Assembly: GCF_000472965.1 (NCBI RefSeq)
Contig: NZ_AXAU01000003.1
Span: 269 to 64,268 of the forward strand
Origin: Bradyrhizobium murdochi
Lineage (GTDB): Bacteria > Pseudomonadota > Alphaproteobacteria > Rhizobiales > Xanthobacteraceae
Reading direction: 5' to 3'
Length of the DNA stretch: 64,000 nt
The position numbers were made by a program, and so were the translations under genes. The notes beneath the pieces are model-generated. The model did no database searches. It saw only the letters and a list, made by a program, of their open reading frames with translations, and was not told where the DNA came from. Within the stretch, counting starts at the first letter, position 1. Every line of letters begins with the position of its first letter. Below, one piece after another: positions 52,099 through 60,031 of this stretch.

Positions 52099-52359
52099 CG
52101 GCGTCTCTCCAAAAGAAGAAATGTGGGGCATGATCGCGGTGTGCAGGCGCAGATCATTTGGGGCTCGAACCCTATCCCGTCGGTGCCGCGTGCGGGCGCG
52201 TGACGATCCGCGCCGCGGGCCGACATGTTCGCGCATGCCGGCTAATTGTGTGGTGATGGGAAGGTTCGGACGGCGGCGCGCTCGCGATCGCCCAGGCGGG
52301 GGCGTTGGGGAGTTGCGGCGTCGATTTGCAGCCGCCGTCCGATTCGAAAAATTCCAAAC

Positions 52360-52391
52360 AAAAAGCCCGCGACGGATTTCTCCGTGCGGGC
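52360..52391 (-). terminator. Rho-independent terminator inside repeat copy A
   Basis: On the minus strand GCCCGCACGGA pairs with TCCGTCGCGGGC around a GAAA loop, followed by TTTTT. It would end transcripts coming from 52646-53726 and insulate the small-protein operon that starts 260 bases further on. Confidence 0.85.
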
Positions 52392-52645
52392 TTGACGATT
52401 TTCGCGATGATGGCGTTATGCCGGTGATTTGCCCGACATGTCAAATTCAGCGGATCGCCGAAGAAATGCAACCTACCAAAACCATGGCCGCCGTAATCCC
52501 ATGTATCTCGCAGGCTTCGGAAGCGGCTCAAAGGATTTGCTATCGGAATTTCAGGATGGACAATGACAACGACTTATCCTGTTGGATGATTTCAAGCTCA
52601 CATCACCTCGTCTCGATTTCGGAGTGCCGACTATCGGAAACGCCC

Positions 52646-53494
52646 TCACTTTCTGAAGCGAAGCAAACCGAAAAGAAGATCGTCCATGCTTTCCTTGCGC
52701 GCCGACGGGCTGTTCGAAAAGTTTCCGATTGGCAGGGGGAAGGGCAGATCGGGTTTCGGCCTGCCGGTGGCGATACCGGGCGGTGTTTCGGCTGGTGCCG
52801 GCGCGGGCTGATATGTCGCTCTCGGCGTACTGACCGGAGGTGAGGAAGTCCAGTTTCCGAAGCGGCCAACAAATGAAGCGGGACGTCCAGACGATGAACT
52901 CTCATCGGACGGAGTAAAAGGCACCGCTGGCGCGCCTATATCGAGTGCGGATACTTGGGACGGGCCGGCGACGCGGCGAGCTAGATATCTCTCCGGCCTG
53001 GCGCCAGCGACGCCGTGAGCCTGAATAGGCGGCAGCCAAGCGGGTTGGCCGCTGTTTTGCGGTGAAGAATCAGGGCTCTCGAACCGCTTATCGAACGAGG
53101 CACGATCGTCTGCCGGAGACGAGTTCGTTGGCACAAACGGTACTGCATCAAGAGGCGGCACCGCCCTGTTAAGTGGATTCGTCAAGATTCGGTCAAATCC
53201 TGGAACACGGACGGCATGTGCTCTGCTACTTGCCGGATCGATTACGATGAGCCGATCGAAGATTTCAGGAAGCACAGTACCTGGCCCGAGAAAGCCAGCC
53301 TGCTTCAAGGCTCCGGCTGCAAAAGAATTGCTGTTTTGAGAAAGTGGACGATACTCGTAGCCAGTCGCGTTGACGTCGTCACTAAATCCTCTCATGCGAT
53401 CCCATTGCGAACGGAGATCATCACCACCGGCAATCATCGTATGCGGCTTGTTTAGGGCGACGTAGCCCTCACCGGTCCTCTCTCGCGCCCTCAA
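52646..53494 (-). CDS. Unknown protein, C-terminal part of a frameshift-split gene
   Basis: An open frame of up to 282 residues with no ATG near its start; only a TTG at 53494 inside the end of the upstream frame. The first 100 residues look globular (NKPHTMIAGGDDLRSQWDRM, YEYRPLSQNSNSFAAGALKQ); the rest is rich in proline and serine and looks disordered. It overlaps the 85-residue frame at 53469-53726 by 26 bases in a GAGAGAGG tract, and the two read naturally as one protein if one base is gained or lost. Function not recognised; the NSNSFAAGALKQAG block recalls papain/NlpC-like effector domains only loosely. Confidence 0.6.
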   Translation of the reverse strand: MRARERTGEGYVALNKPHTMIAGGDDLRSQWDRMRGFSDDVNATGYEYRPLSQNSNSFAAGALKQAGFLGPGTVLPEIFDRLIVIDPASSRAHAVRVPGFDRILTNPLNRAVPPLDAVPFVPTNSSPADDRASFDKRFESPDSSPQNSGQPAWLPPIQAHGVAGARPERYLARRVAGPSQVSALDIGAPAVPFTPSDESSSSGRPASFVGRFGNWTSSPPVSTPRATYQPAPAPAETPPGIATGRPKPDLPFPLPIGNFSNSPSARKESMDDLLFGLLRFRK

Positions 53495-53726
53495 CCGTCG
53501 AAACCGTGAATCTGTGTTTCCTTACGCCATCTGACCGAACCTCCTCGCGAAGGAATGCAACGAATTTCTCGGCATTACGATTGAAACTCCGTTCTGGCAC
53601 TCCCTCAAGGGTATAGTGCTTTCCATTGGCGTCGATGTAGTTCAACACGACATGGTGCCCTAAGACCGCCCCGTGATAAGGCAAAGCGGTCGCATTGGTG
53701 TAGGTGAGAAAAATTCTTTCACGCAT
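53469..53726 (-). CDS. Unknown protein, N-terminal part of a frameshift-split gene
   Basis: An 85-residue frame opening MRERIFLTYTNATALPYHGA and continuing HHVVLNYIDANGKHYTLEGVP, ending in TVEGAREDR. The ATG at 53726 is a plausible start. A histidine pair and an N-Y-I-D turn would suit a small enzyme domain, but no family is recognised. Its stop falls within a short GA-repeat tract where the downstream frame takes over, so the intact product was probably about 360 residues. Frameshift may be a mutation, a sequence error or programmed. Confidence 0.6.
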   Translation of the reverse strand: MRERIFLTYTNATALPYHGAVLGHHVVLNYIDANGKHYTLEGVPERSFNRNAEKFVAFLREEVRSDGVRKHRFTVSTVEGAREDR

Positions 53727-54049
53727 TGAGTATCTCGCTACCCGTTTGGTGAGTACCGAATGGCGCCAATTCTTCTACAGTCGAAGCAACGATCAGTTGC
53801 TCGTCGTCCCATCGATCGAGTGGAGGTGACGTGGGTGTTAAGTCACGGTTATCGACCGGCTACGGATCCTAAATCGGGAGTCGTCCTGGCGGCGCCTGCC
53901 ACGATCATGCATTGCCGCCAGTTTTCAACCGCTCGACGGCATCAATCGATGCGATCATCATTGGAATCAACGGAGCCGCTGCAATGAGCCAATCGGTCCA
54001 GGATGCAGCAAGCATCATTCGGTACCAGAATGCAGAGACGATCACGTTG
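53727..54049. other. Intergenic stretch with no supported gene
   Basis: About 320 bases. It should hold the promoter of the minus-strand gene ending at 52646. Short plus-strand frames (for example from an ATG at 53984) lack good ribosome-binding sites and recognisable content. Nothing else is visible. Confidence 0.4.
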
Positions 54050-54457
54050 CTATTTGTTCACCCAGCCAGCACTGTGAGTGTCGGATTTTTTCTTTAGAGC
54101 GCTATACGCGAACTCAACCTCGACGTCATTGCTCCAGAAACGAACCAAATACTCCTTCGCATGTGGATTGTAGGTTATTGGTCGGGCAAACCGTGATTGG
54201 ATGGCTTCCTGCAGCAGCAGGTCAGTGTCACAATCCTCAAGAGGCGAATATCTCTCATTGAGTTCGATGAATGGCATGATCCAGTTTTTTTCTTTTGACA
54301 GCAACTGGTCGATTTCAGCGAAATAGGTCTTTGCTTTTTCCAGGCAGAGGACGGGATCGGCGCGAACGGCCGATGCTTGGACAAGCAGCAACGAGAAAGT
54401 AACGAGCGAGAACATCATTAAACGCGCTAGAGAGGTCGTCACGTTCTGATAAGCCAT
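54050..54457 (-). CDS. Small exported protein of unknown function
   Basis: A 135-residue protein with a signal peptide (MMFSLVTFSLLLVQASAVRA, cleavage near residue 33 before DPVLC). The mature part has two cysteines (VLCLEKAKTYF and LEDCDTDLL) and is otherwise charged. The start is the ATG at 54457; a GTG four codons before is possible. Base composition looks lower in GC than the surrounding genes, which suggests it is accessory. No neighbour indicates a function. Confidence 0.7.
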   Translation of the reverse strand: MAYQNVTTSLARLMMFSLVTFSLLLVQASAVRADPVLCLEKAKTYFAEIDQLLSKEKNWIMPFIELNERYSPLEDCDTDLLLQEAIQSRFARPITYNPHAKEYLVRFWSNDVEVEFAYSALKKKSDTHSAGWVNK

Positions 54458-54619
54458 CTTGAAAGCCACTCCTGCTGCAGGGGTTCAACTAATCCATTGC
54501 TAGGATGACCGTATCGATCCTGTGAGGATTTTTCGTGCATCCTCCCCCTGGCGGCGTCGAACAGTTTCAGGATTTTTTGTGCAGATGCGCCAGAGGCGAT
54601 GCCCGTAAGACGTCGGTGC

Positions 54620-54690
54620 TCACGAGAACTCCTCCGATACGGCGATGATCATGAGGCCGACCGCACGAGCGATATCAGGCAGGCGGTCAT
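54620..54690 (-). pseudogene. Frameshifted copy of the 23-residue peptide gene
   Basis: The ribosome-binding site TTTTGGAGAG and the start MTACLISL match the intact copy at 52027-52098. One base is missing after CTCGTG relative to copy A, after which the original frame (ATCATCGCCGTATCGGAGG) is out of phase and the actual frame stops early. The total length is 71 instead of 72 bases. Confidence 0.7.
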
Positions 54691-54950
54691 CGGCTTCTCT
54701 CCAAAAGACGAAATGTGCGGCATGATCGCGGTGTGCAGGCGCAGATCATTTGGGGCGCGAACCTTATCCCGTTGGGGGCCGCGTGCGGCGCGTGACGAAC
54801 CCGCGCCGCGGGCCGGCATGTTCGCGCATGCCGACCAATTGTGTGGTGATGAGAAGGTCCGGACGGCGGCGCGCTCGTGACGCCCGGGCGGGGGCGTTGG
54901 GAGTTGCGGCGTCGATGTGCGGCCGCCGTCCGATTCGAAAAATTCCAAAC

Positions 54951-54982
54951 AAAAAGCCCGCGACGGATTTCTCCGTGCGGGC
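54951..54982 (-). terminator. Rho-independent terminator inside repeat copy B
   Basis: Identical in stem and loop to the one at 52360-52391: GCCCGC and GCGGGC arms with inner CGGA/TCCG pairing, followed by TTTTT on the minus strand. Confidence 0.85.
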
Positions 54983-55125
54983 TTGACGATTTTCGCGATG
55001 ATGGCGTTATGCCGGTGATTTGCCCGACATGTCAAACCGTTTTCGGGCGGTCAACGAATTGCGGAAAATTCGACAAAACGGCCTCGATAGTTTGAAACCG
55101 CCCTTGGCTGAAACTCGATGAAGCG

Positions 55126-55153
55126 AAAAGCCCGCCACCGTTTCCGGCGCGGG
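55126..55153 (-). terminator. Rho-independent terminator with nearby tag
   Basis: On the minus strand GCCCGCGCCG pairs with CGGTGGCGGGC around a GAAA-type loop, then TTTT. A third copy of the tag, TGATTTGCCCGACACGTCAA, lies at 55188-55207, in the same relation to the hairpin as in the two long copies. It would end the transcript of the gene at 55289-55573. Confidence 0.8.
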
Positions 55154-55288
55154 CTCTACGATATCGGCGATGATGTCATCGTGCACCTGATTTGCCCGAC
55201 ACGTCAAGTACCGGAGCAGCGTCAAATCGAACGCAGCAATATCGAAACGAAATCGTTGGCCGTGAATGGTGCACCCGCGACTCACGCT

Positions 55289-55573
55289 TTATTGCGCCGC
55301 CCGATTAGCCGGGTGAACCGGCTTTGGTACGGGCGGTTCTGGCTCCACCTCAAGCTTCGGTTCGGTTGGCATGACCAGCGCCCCGGCTGCCCGTGCAGCT
55401 TCGCCGGTGGTACTGTAATTGGCGGTCGTTGGGTGCTGTACTTTCGGCTTGTTCCACGGCCCATGGTCAACGATCAGTATGCCGAGCACGCCGAGAATGG
55501 CGACCCCAATCGCAACCTTCAATGGCGCGCCACCGCTTCTGATCAATTGATCTTCGGTCCATTCATTCGCCAT
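55289..55573 (-). CDS. Small membrane protein of unknown function
   Basis: A 94-residue protein starting MANEWTEDQLIRSGGAPLKV with one membrane segment (residues 17-36, KVAIGVAILGVLGILIVDHG) and a proline/glutamate-rich C-terminal tail (EPKLEVEPEPPVPKP). The N-terminus is probably cytoplasmic and the tail periplasmic. The start is the ATG at 55573; a TTG at 55609 is less likely. Function not recognised. Confidence 0.68.
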   Translation of the reverse strand: MANEWTEDQLIRSGGAPLKVAIGVAILGVLGILIVDHGPWNKPKVQHPTTANYSTTGEAARAAGALVMPTEPKLEVEPEPPVPKPVHPANRAAQ

Positions 55574-55714
55574 CGGAAAATCCGCGTTGCTTTTCTCTGA
55601 CCAGATCAAATCCGGGCGATGACGAAAGTTCCCATCGATCTGGTCAGGAAGGTCGATCTATTGGAACGAATGTATTGGCCACGCATTGTGGGAACGTGAG
55701 CCGTCGCTGGGCGA

Positions 55715-55999
55715 ATGCCGAAGCGATCGAGTGAGTTGCAAATCGTGAATGAAACCTCAGGACCATCCCAGCCCGGCATGGCGGAACGCGCCATTGATAC
55801 CGCGACCGATGTGTCACGCACGCTGACAGAAGTGTCCGCTGCGCTGCAGGCGGCGGTCGCCCGTCTCAGCGACGCAATCACGGCGGCGCGCAAACCAGGA
55901 ATGCCGCTCTCGACCATCAGCGCGATCACTCGCGAAGCGCCGCTGGCCAGTCTGTTCGTCGCCTTTTTGTTCGGTGTCGCGATCGGACGTCGCCGCTAG
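55715..55999 (+). CDS. Small helical protein with a C-terminal membrane segment
   Basis: A 94-residue protein: a helical stretch (DTATDVSRTLTEVSAALQAA) followed by APLASLFVAFLFGVAIGRRR, a C-terminal hydrophobic segment with a terminal arginine cluster. This layout resembles ElaB/YqjD-like ribosome-associated membrane proteins, which end in a similar way; the resemblance is structural. ATG at 55715 is used; GTG at 55745 is an alternative. It converges on the phasin gene with 7 bases between. Confidence 0.65.
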   Translation: MPKRSSELQIVNETSGPSQPGMAERAIDTATDVSRTLTEVSAALQAAVARLSDAITAARKPGMPLSTISAITREAPLASLFVAFLFGVAIGRRR

Positions 56000-56006
56000 C
56001 AGGCCC

Positions 56007-56360
56007 TCAGAACTTGCCCTTCGTCGAATCCTTTGCGGCGGATACGACGCCGCCGGTTATTTGTCGCATATGTTCACCGGCGTTGGTGAACTGGCTGCGC
56101 AAGAATTCAGACTGGATCTGCATCGCTTCCTGGAGATCGGTCGCATGGACCAGCTTGCGGGCATGCTCGAACGCAGCCTTCATATTCTGTTCGGTAAACG
56201 ACAGCGCCTGCTTGGAAATTTCCGTACCCGCACCCGGCATCGACGTCATGGACTTTCCGGCGGCATCGAAGAACATGCCGAACGCCTTTTCTGCCTGATC
56301 GATGGTTCTCTCGGCCAACTCGCGCAGCTCGGCCGGGACTTCGAGTTTCGGTTCAGTCAT
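56007..56360 (-). CDS. Phasin-family protein
   Basis: A 117-residue helical protein of the phasin family (LAERTIDQAEKAFGMFFDAAGK, AFEHARKLVHATDLQEAMQIQSEFLRSQF). Phasins coat polyhydroxyalkanoate granules; small ones of this kind in alphaproteobacteria may have other roles. The heptad-like FLRSQFTNAGEHMRQI and the ending AAKDSTKGKF fit the family. No PHA synthesis genes are nearby. Confidence 0.85.
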   Translation of the reverse strand: MTEPKLEVPAELRELAERTIDQAEKAFGMFFDAAGKSMTSMPGAGTEISKQALSFTEQNMKAAFEHARKLVHATDLQEAMQIQSEFLRSQFTNAGEHMRQITGGVVSAAKDSTKGKF

Positions 56361-56647
56361 GGTCGCTTCTCCAATGTCGACATTGGCAGGTTAGCACAAT
56401 TCCCGGCTGCGTCTGCGCCGTATTGGACCGAGCTCAGAGATAGACCTCGGCCGCCGCGATGCGGCCGGTCCACTTTCAAAGAGAACCCCCAAGGAATGAT
56501 TTCCTTTCCTCGCGGCCCGTAGCCGTACGGGTGCGGCGCCCGATTCCAATGGTGGCAACAGTGTGGCATAGTGATTCGGGCTTTAGGGATCGGCTGTCGG
56601 TGGCGTTGCGTCTCTGGTTTTAAGTCTCTTTGGGACATGGAGATAAG

Positions 56648-56833
56648 ATGCTGCAAACATTTCGACCGACGCCGACCTGCACGCGCTTTCAAACCAACAT
56701 AGCAATGCCGTGCATGAAATGCGGCGCACAGATGCGGCTCGCCACGGTCGAGCCACGCGACCAGAATTACGACGTGCTGACCTACCGCTGCACGCCTTGC
56801 GACTCCGGCGAGAGCTTCCTGAAGGCGCGCTGA
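56648..56833 (+). CDS. Small zinc-ribbon protein
   Basis: A 61-residue protein with two CxxC pairs (CMKC and CTPC) 27 residues apart, forming a probable zinc ribbon around MRLATVEPRDQNYDVLTYRC. GAGATAAG precedes the ATG at 56648. Such small ribbons occur widely in Bradyrhizobium-type genomes, with unknown function. It overlaps no other gene and abuts the convergent small gene at 56834. Confidence 0.68.
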   Translation: MLQTFRPTPTCTRFQTNIAMPCMKCGAQMRLATVEPRDQNYDVLTYRCTPCDSGESFLKAR

Positions 56834-57040
56834 TTACGAGCCGTTCAGAACGGCGATTCCCGCCTGCGTCAGCACGATCCCCTCGTCACGGACTTCGACC
56901 AGGCCGAGACCCGTTAATATTCTCAAGTCTTCGTCGCTGACCGGCGACAGTTTCAGCCGGCGAGCCTGAATGTCCCGCAACGTCCAGCGGAGATCGATAG
57001 CCTTCTCGAGGCTGAATTCAGCGAAAGGATTTTCTGCCAT
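56834..57040 (-). CDS. Small unknown protein, winged-helix-like
   Basis: A 68-residue protein beginning MAENPFAEFSLEKAIDLRWT. The segment SPVSDEDLRILTGLGLVEVRDEGIVLTQAGIAVL resembles a short winged-helix (helix, then a two-strand wing after LGLVE), which suggests nucleic-acid binding; this is by appearance only. It has no cysteines or membrane segment. Convergent with the zinc-ribbon gene, stops adjacent. Confidence 0.6.
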   Translation of the reverse strand: MAENPFAEFSLEKAIDLRWTLRDIQARRLKLSPVSDEDLRILTGLGLVEVRDEGIVLTQAGIAVLNGS

Positions 57041-57128
57041 TCGCTTCCACTTATTGGGTCATTTGAATCAGATCTGTCGGGGCTGCGGCGCCCTCTGACG
57101 CGCCTGATAATGCGGCAATCGACGTCAG

Positions 57129-57160
57129 GTTCCCGACGCTGCGAAGACAGCGTCGGGAAC
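57129..57160. terminator. Perfect 13-base-pair hairpin
   Basis: GTTCCCGACGCTG (57129-57141) and CAGCGTCGGGAAC (57148-57160) are exact reverse complements with a 6-base loop. No T-run follows on either strand. It lies 40 bases beyond the stop of the 2-hydroxy-acid oxidase gene, so it may protect or end that transcript. Confidence 0.6.
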
Positions 57161-57199
57161 AGGTATCCTCGCTCCGGACCGGCCGCAGCTTCCGGCCCC

Positions 57200-58333
57200 T
57201 CAATAGCGGTAGGGCTCGATATCCAGCAAGGGAAAGGCGCTGAATACACTGGGTGCATTGGTCGCCTTAGCCGCATGCAGATAGGACTTGTCGAGTTCGC
57301 CCAAGCGGGTGACGCCGAGCAGCCCGAGGCAGCGGATCACTTCGTCTTCCAGCAATTCAAGCATCCGCACGATGCCAGCCTCGCCCGCGGCCGCAAGTGC
57401 CCAGCATTGCAGACGGCCGATGCCGACCAGATCTGCGCCAGAGGCAATCGCCTTTACGATGTCGGTACCGCGGCAGAACGACCCGTCAACCATGATCCTG
57501 GCGCGCCCGGCAACCGCGTCGACGATTTCCGGCAAGACGTGCATCGCGCCGCGTCCGTGGTCTAGCTGGCGGCCACCATGGTTCGACACATAGATCCAGT
57601 CCACGCCGTGATCGAGCGCGATGGCCGCATCTTCTGCGGTGGCGATGCCCTTGATCACCAGCGGAATTTTATACTTGTCCTTGATCAGCTTCACGGTGCG
57701 CCATTCCAGCCCTTTCTGGAAGTCGCCGCCGGTGGCCCGGATACGGCTTTCGCGGACATACCGCTTGGCGATATCGCGTTCGCGCCGGCTGTAATGCGCG
57801 GTGTCGACCGTCAGGCAAAAGGCGGCATAACCATTCTCGATAGAGCGGCTGACAACGTCTTCAACAAAGGCGTCGTCGCCGCGGACATAGAGCTGATAGA
57901 TGCGCAATGCGCCGGGTGCGGCTTTGGCCGTCGCCTCCAGCCCCGGCTCGGACACCGAACTCAACATGTGAGCAGCGCCGAACTGCCCTGCTCCACGCGC
58001 GACCGCGGCGCCTGAATTGGGATCGAAAATCTCCAACGCACCGACCGGCGCGATCATGACAGGCAAACGCAGCCGGCGGCCGAAAACTTCGGTCGAGGGG
58101 TCGACTTCCACGACATTGCGCAATACCCGAGGCCGGAATGCAATCTCGTCGAGCGCTATGCGGTTGCGACGCATCGTGGTCTCCGTTTCGGAGGCCCCGA
58201 CGATATAGTCCCATGCATTCTGGTTGAGCCGGGCGCGCGCCTTCCGAATGAATTCGTGGAGATTCTGAAATTCTTCGCCGCTGGCGCCGAGCTCGACATT
58301 TCTCGCCGACCGTATGGGGGTCCCGTCGTTCAT
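57200..58333 (-). CDS. FMN-dependent alpha-hydroxy-acid oxidase/dehydrogenase (LldD family)
   Basis: A 377-residue TIM-barrel flavoenzyme that oxidises L-2-hydroxy acids such as L-lactate, glycolate or mandelate. It has the active-site tyrosine region NAWDYIVGASETETT, the catalytic His252 in SNHGGRQLDHGRG, VIKGIATAEDA and the phosphate-binding DGSFCRGTDIVKAIASGADLVGIGR. Usual RRHxDxxK arrangements vary; SFCRGTD in place of GVRRGTD is unusual. The start is the ATG at 58333 after GGGAGAG. It lies 139 bases from the CoA-transferase gene on the same strand. Confidence 0.9.
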   Translation of the reverse strand: MNDGTPIRSARNVELGASGEEFQNLHEFIRKARARLNQNAWDYIVGASETETTMRRNRIALDEIAFRPRVLRNVVEVDPSTEVFGRRLRLPVMIAPVGALEIFDPNSGAAVARGAGQFGAAHMLSSVSEPGLEATAKAAPGALRIYQLYVRGDDAFVEDVVSRSIENGYAAFCLTVDTAHYSRRERDIAKRYVRESRIRATGGDFQKGLEWRTVKLIKDKYKIPLVIKGIATAEDAAIALDHGVDWIYVSNHGGRQLDHGRGAMHVLPEIVDAVAGRARIMVDGSFCRGTDIVKAIASGADLVGIGRLQCWALAAAGEAGIVRMLELLEDEVIRCLGLLGVTRLGELDKSYLHAAKATNAPSVFSAFPLLDIEPYRY

Positions 58334-58472
58334 GATGTTTCTCTCCCGCTTTGGCGGCACATTAGCCGCAGAAGAACGGAAAAAGCTACCGCTTTGAATG
58401 GGTTAGGCGTGGTGCAAACGCAGGGATGTCATTCGTTTACGAGATACATCGGGATATGAAGATCAGCTTCGC

Positions 58473-59744
58473 TCAAGCCGCGTTACCCGGTTTCCCGAAA
58501 GCCCCCGCCTCGGTCAGAGTCGCAATACGCCGCTCATCGTATCCGAGCGTCTTTTGGAGCACCTCCCTGGTATGCTCACCCAGCAGCGGCGCCGCCACGG
58601 GATCGACGGCTGGCGTCAAGCTCATCTGCAGCGGAGTTTCAATATTGGGGACGGCGCCCGCGGTCGGATGCGGGATCCGGCTAAGGCGATGGCGGTCGCG
58701 CACTTCCGGCGCGTTGAATCCTTGCTCTACCGTGCGCAGATAGCCAACCGGTATGTTGGCCTTCTTCATCTTCGCCATCCAGTTCTCAAGACTGTCGGTC
58801 GCAAAGACACCGGCGATGATGGCACGCAACTTTTCTCTGTTGGCAGTTCGGTCTCTCCTGTGCGCGAACTCGGGATCCGTGACGAGATCCGGCCGTTCAA
58901 GCACGTCCACCACAAGCCGGCGGTAGAGCCGGTCGTTGGCGCAGGCCATGTAAAGCGGTCCATCGGATGCCTGATAGACGCCGACGGTGGGCGAGCCGTT
59001 CGGCGAATTTCCGAAGCGGCCCGGGTTCGCGCCACTGATGAGATAGGCCATGCCATAGAAACCGGTCATCGACACGGCGGTGTCAATCAGCGCGATCTCG
59101 ACCTGCTGGCCGCGGCCGAGCCGGTCGCGGGCGATCAACGCCAGCAGGATTGCGTTGCATGCCGACATGCCCGTCGCCATATCGACGATCGGCGGACCGG
59201 TCCGCACCGGCTCGCCATCCGGAAAGCCGTTTAGCGACATGAAGCCGCTCTCGGCCTGCGTGATCGGATCGAAGCCCGGGCGCAACGCGAACTCACCCTT
59301 GCGGCCATAGGCCGAGATCGAGCAATAGATCAGTCGCGGATTGGTCGGCGCGACCGAAGCATAATCGAGACCGAACTTTTTCATCACGCCGCCGGAGAAA
59401 TTCTCCACCACGACATCGGCTTTCGCGATCAGTTCGCGAGCGACTTCGAGCGCCGCAGGATTGTTGAAATCGAGCGTGATGCCGCGCTTGTTGCGATTGA
59501 GGCTGAGGAAGGCCGCGCTCTCGCCGCCGATTTCCGCGTGTTCATAGTGTCGGGTATCGTCGCCGCCGTCTGGATTTTCGATCTTGATCACCTCGGCGCC
59601 GAAATCGGCCAGCGTTTGCGTGCAGGCCGGACCGGCAACGACCCTGGTGAAGTCGACGACCAGCAGACCATCCAGTGCGGTCGGTTCGCCCTTTGCGCGC
59701 GGCGTTCGCTCCGGCAATTGCGGCCTGGCAGTCATTTCCGGCAT
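58473..59744 (-). CDS. CaiB/BaiF family III CoA-transferase
   Basis: A 423-residue CoA-transferase with VVDFTRVVAGPACTQTLADFGAEVIKIE at the start, LNRNKRGITLDF, VENFSGGVMKKFGLDY and the catalytic aspartate in PPIVDMATGMSA. It is distinct from the copy at 1885-3078. The start is the ATG at 59744, close behind GAGGAA; a second ATG three codons on has better spacing. Context with the hydroxy-acid oxidase suggests use of a hydroxy- or oxo-acid CoA ester; substrate not determined. Confidence 0.9.
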   Translation of the reverse strand: MPEMTARPQLPERTPRAKGEPTALDGLLVVDFTRVVAGPACTQTLADFGAEVIKIENPDGGDDTRHYEHAEIGGESAAFLSLNRNKRGITLDFNNPAALEVARELIAKADVVVENFSGGVMKKFGLDYASVAPTNPRLIYCSISAYGRKGEFALRPGFDPITQAESGFMSLNGFPDGEPVRTGPPIVDMATGMSACNAILLALIARDRLGRGQQVEIALIDTAVSMTGFYGMAYLISGANPGRFGNSPNGSPTVGVYQASDGPLYMACANDRLYRRLVVDVLERPDLVTDPEFAHRRDRTANREKLRAIIAGVFATDSLENWMAKMKKANIPVGYLRTVEQGFNAPEVRDRHRLSRIPHPTAGAVPNIETPLQMSLTPAVDPVAAPLLGEHTREVLQKTLGYDERRIATLTEAGAFGKPGNAA

Positions 59745-59924
59745 TTCCTCTTGTTATTCTGCCTGGCGAAACGAAAACTTCGCCGCGACAGCAATTTCAA
59801 GACTTTCTTACCGGAACCAGACGGACAACGCCAAACCCCGATTTTGCAGGGCGGGACCTGCCGCTGACATAGCTCTCAGAGCGAAAGGCAGACGTGCAGC
59901 GTTGCCCGACCGTGACGGGCACCC

Positions 59925-59969
59925 AAAAAGGCCGCCCGCCCCCAGGGTCGGGTCCGGGAGAAGGGCGGC
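59925..59969 (-). terminator. Candidate terminator after the GFA-family gene
   Basis: On the minus strand GCCGCCC pairs with GGGCGGC, with extra GC pairing inside a 25-base loop, followed by CTTTTT. It lies about 60 bases after the stop of the GFA-family gene at 60032. Confidence 0.6.
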
Positions 59970-60031
59970 GTCTTATCGATGAGAGGCGCAGCGAACGGCG
60001 TCCACTGAGTCGTTACGAAACTCCGCTTCGC

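Larger units (their letters stand above)
52017..52446. repeat. Duplicated 430-base element, copy A
   Basis: Nearly the same sequence recurs in the same orientation at 54610-55037 with scattered substitutions and small indels. From right to left it holds the tag TGATTTGCCCGACATGTCAA (52425-52444), a terminator hairpin, a GC-rich noncoding leader and the 23-residue gene with the first codons of the 53-residue gene. Conservation of the noncoding leader as well as the gene is notable. Confidence 0.8.
54610..55037. repeat. Duplicated 430-base element, copy B
   Basis: Direct repeat of 52017-52446. It keeps the tag (55016-55035), the hairpin, the leader and a damaged copy of the 23-residue gene. 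The match ends after five codons of the 53-residue gene (GTGAGCACCGACGTC), beyond which the sequence diverges. The copy therefore looks like a truncated duplicate of the operon's front end. Confidence 0.8.

Noticed and set aside
55007..55285. A 92-codon minus-strand open frame
   Set aside because: It spans a terminator hairpin and repeat tag and has no start signal or protein-like composition.
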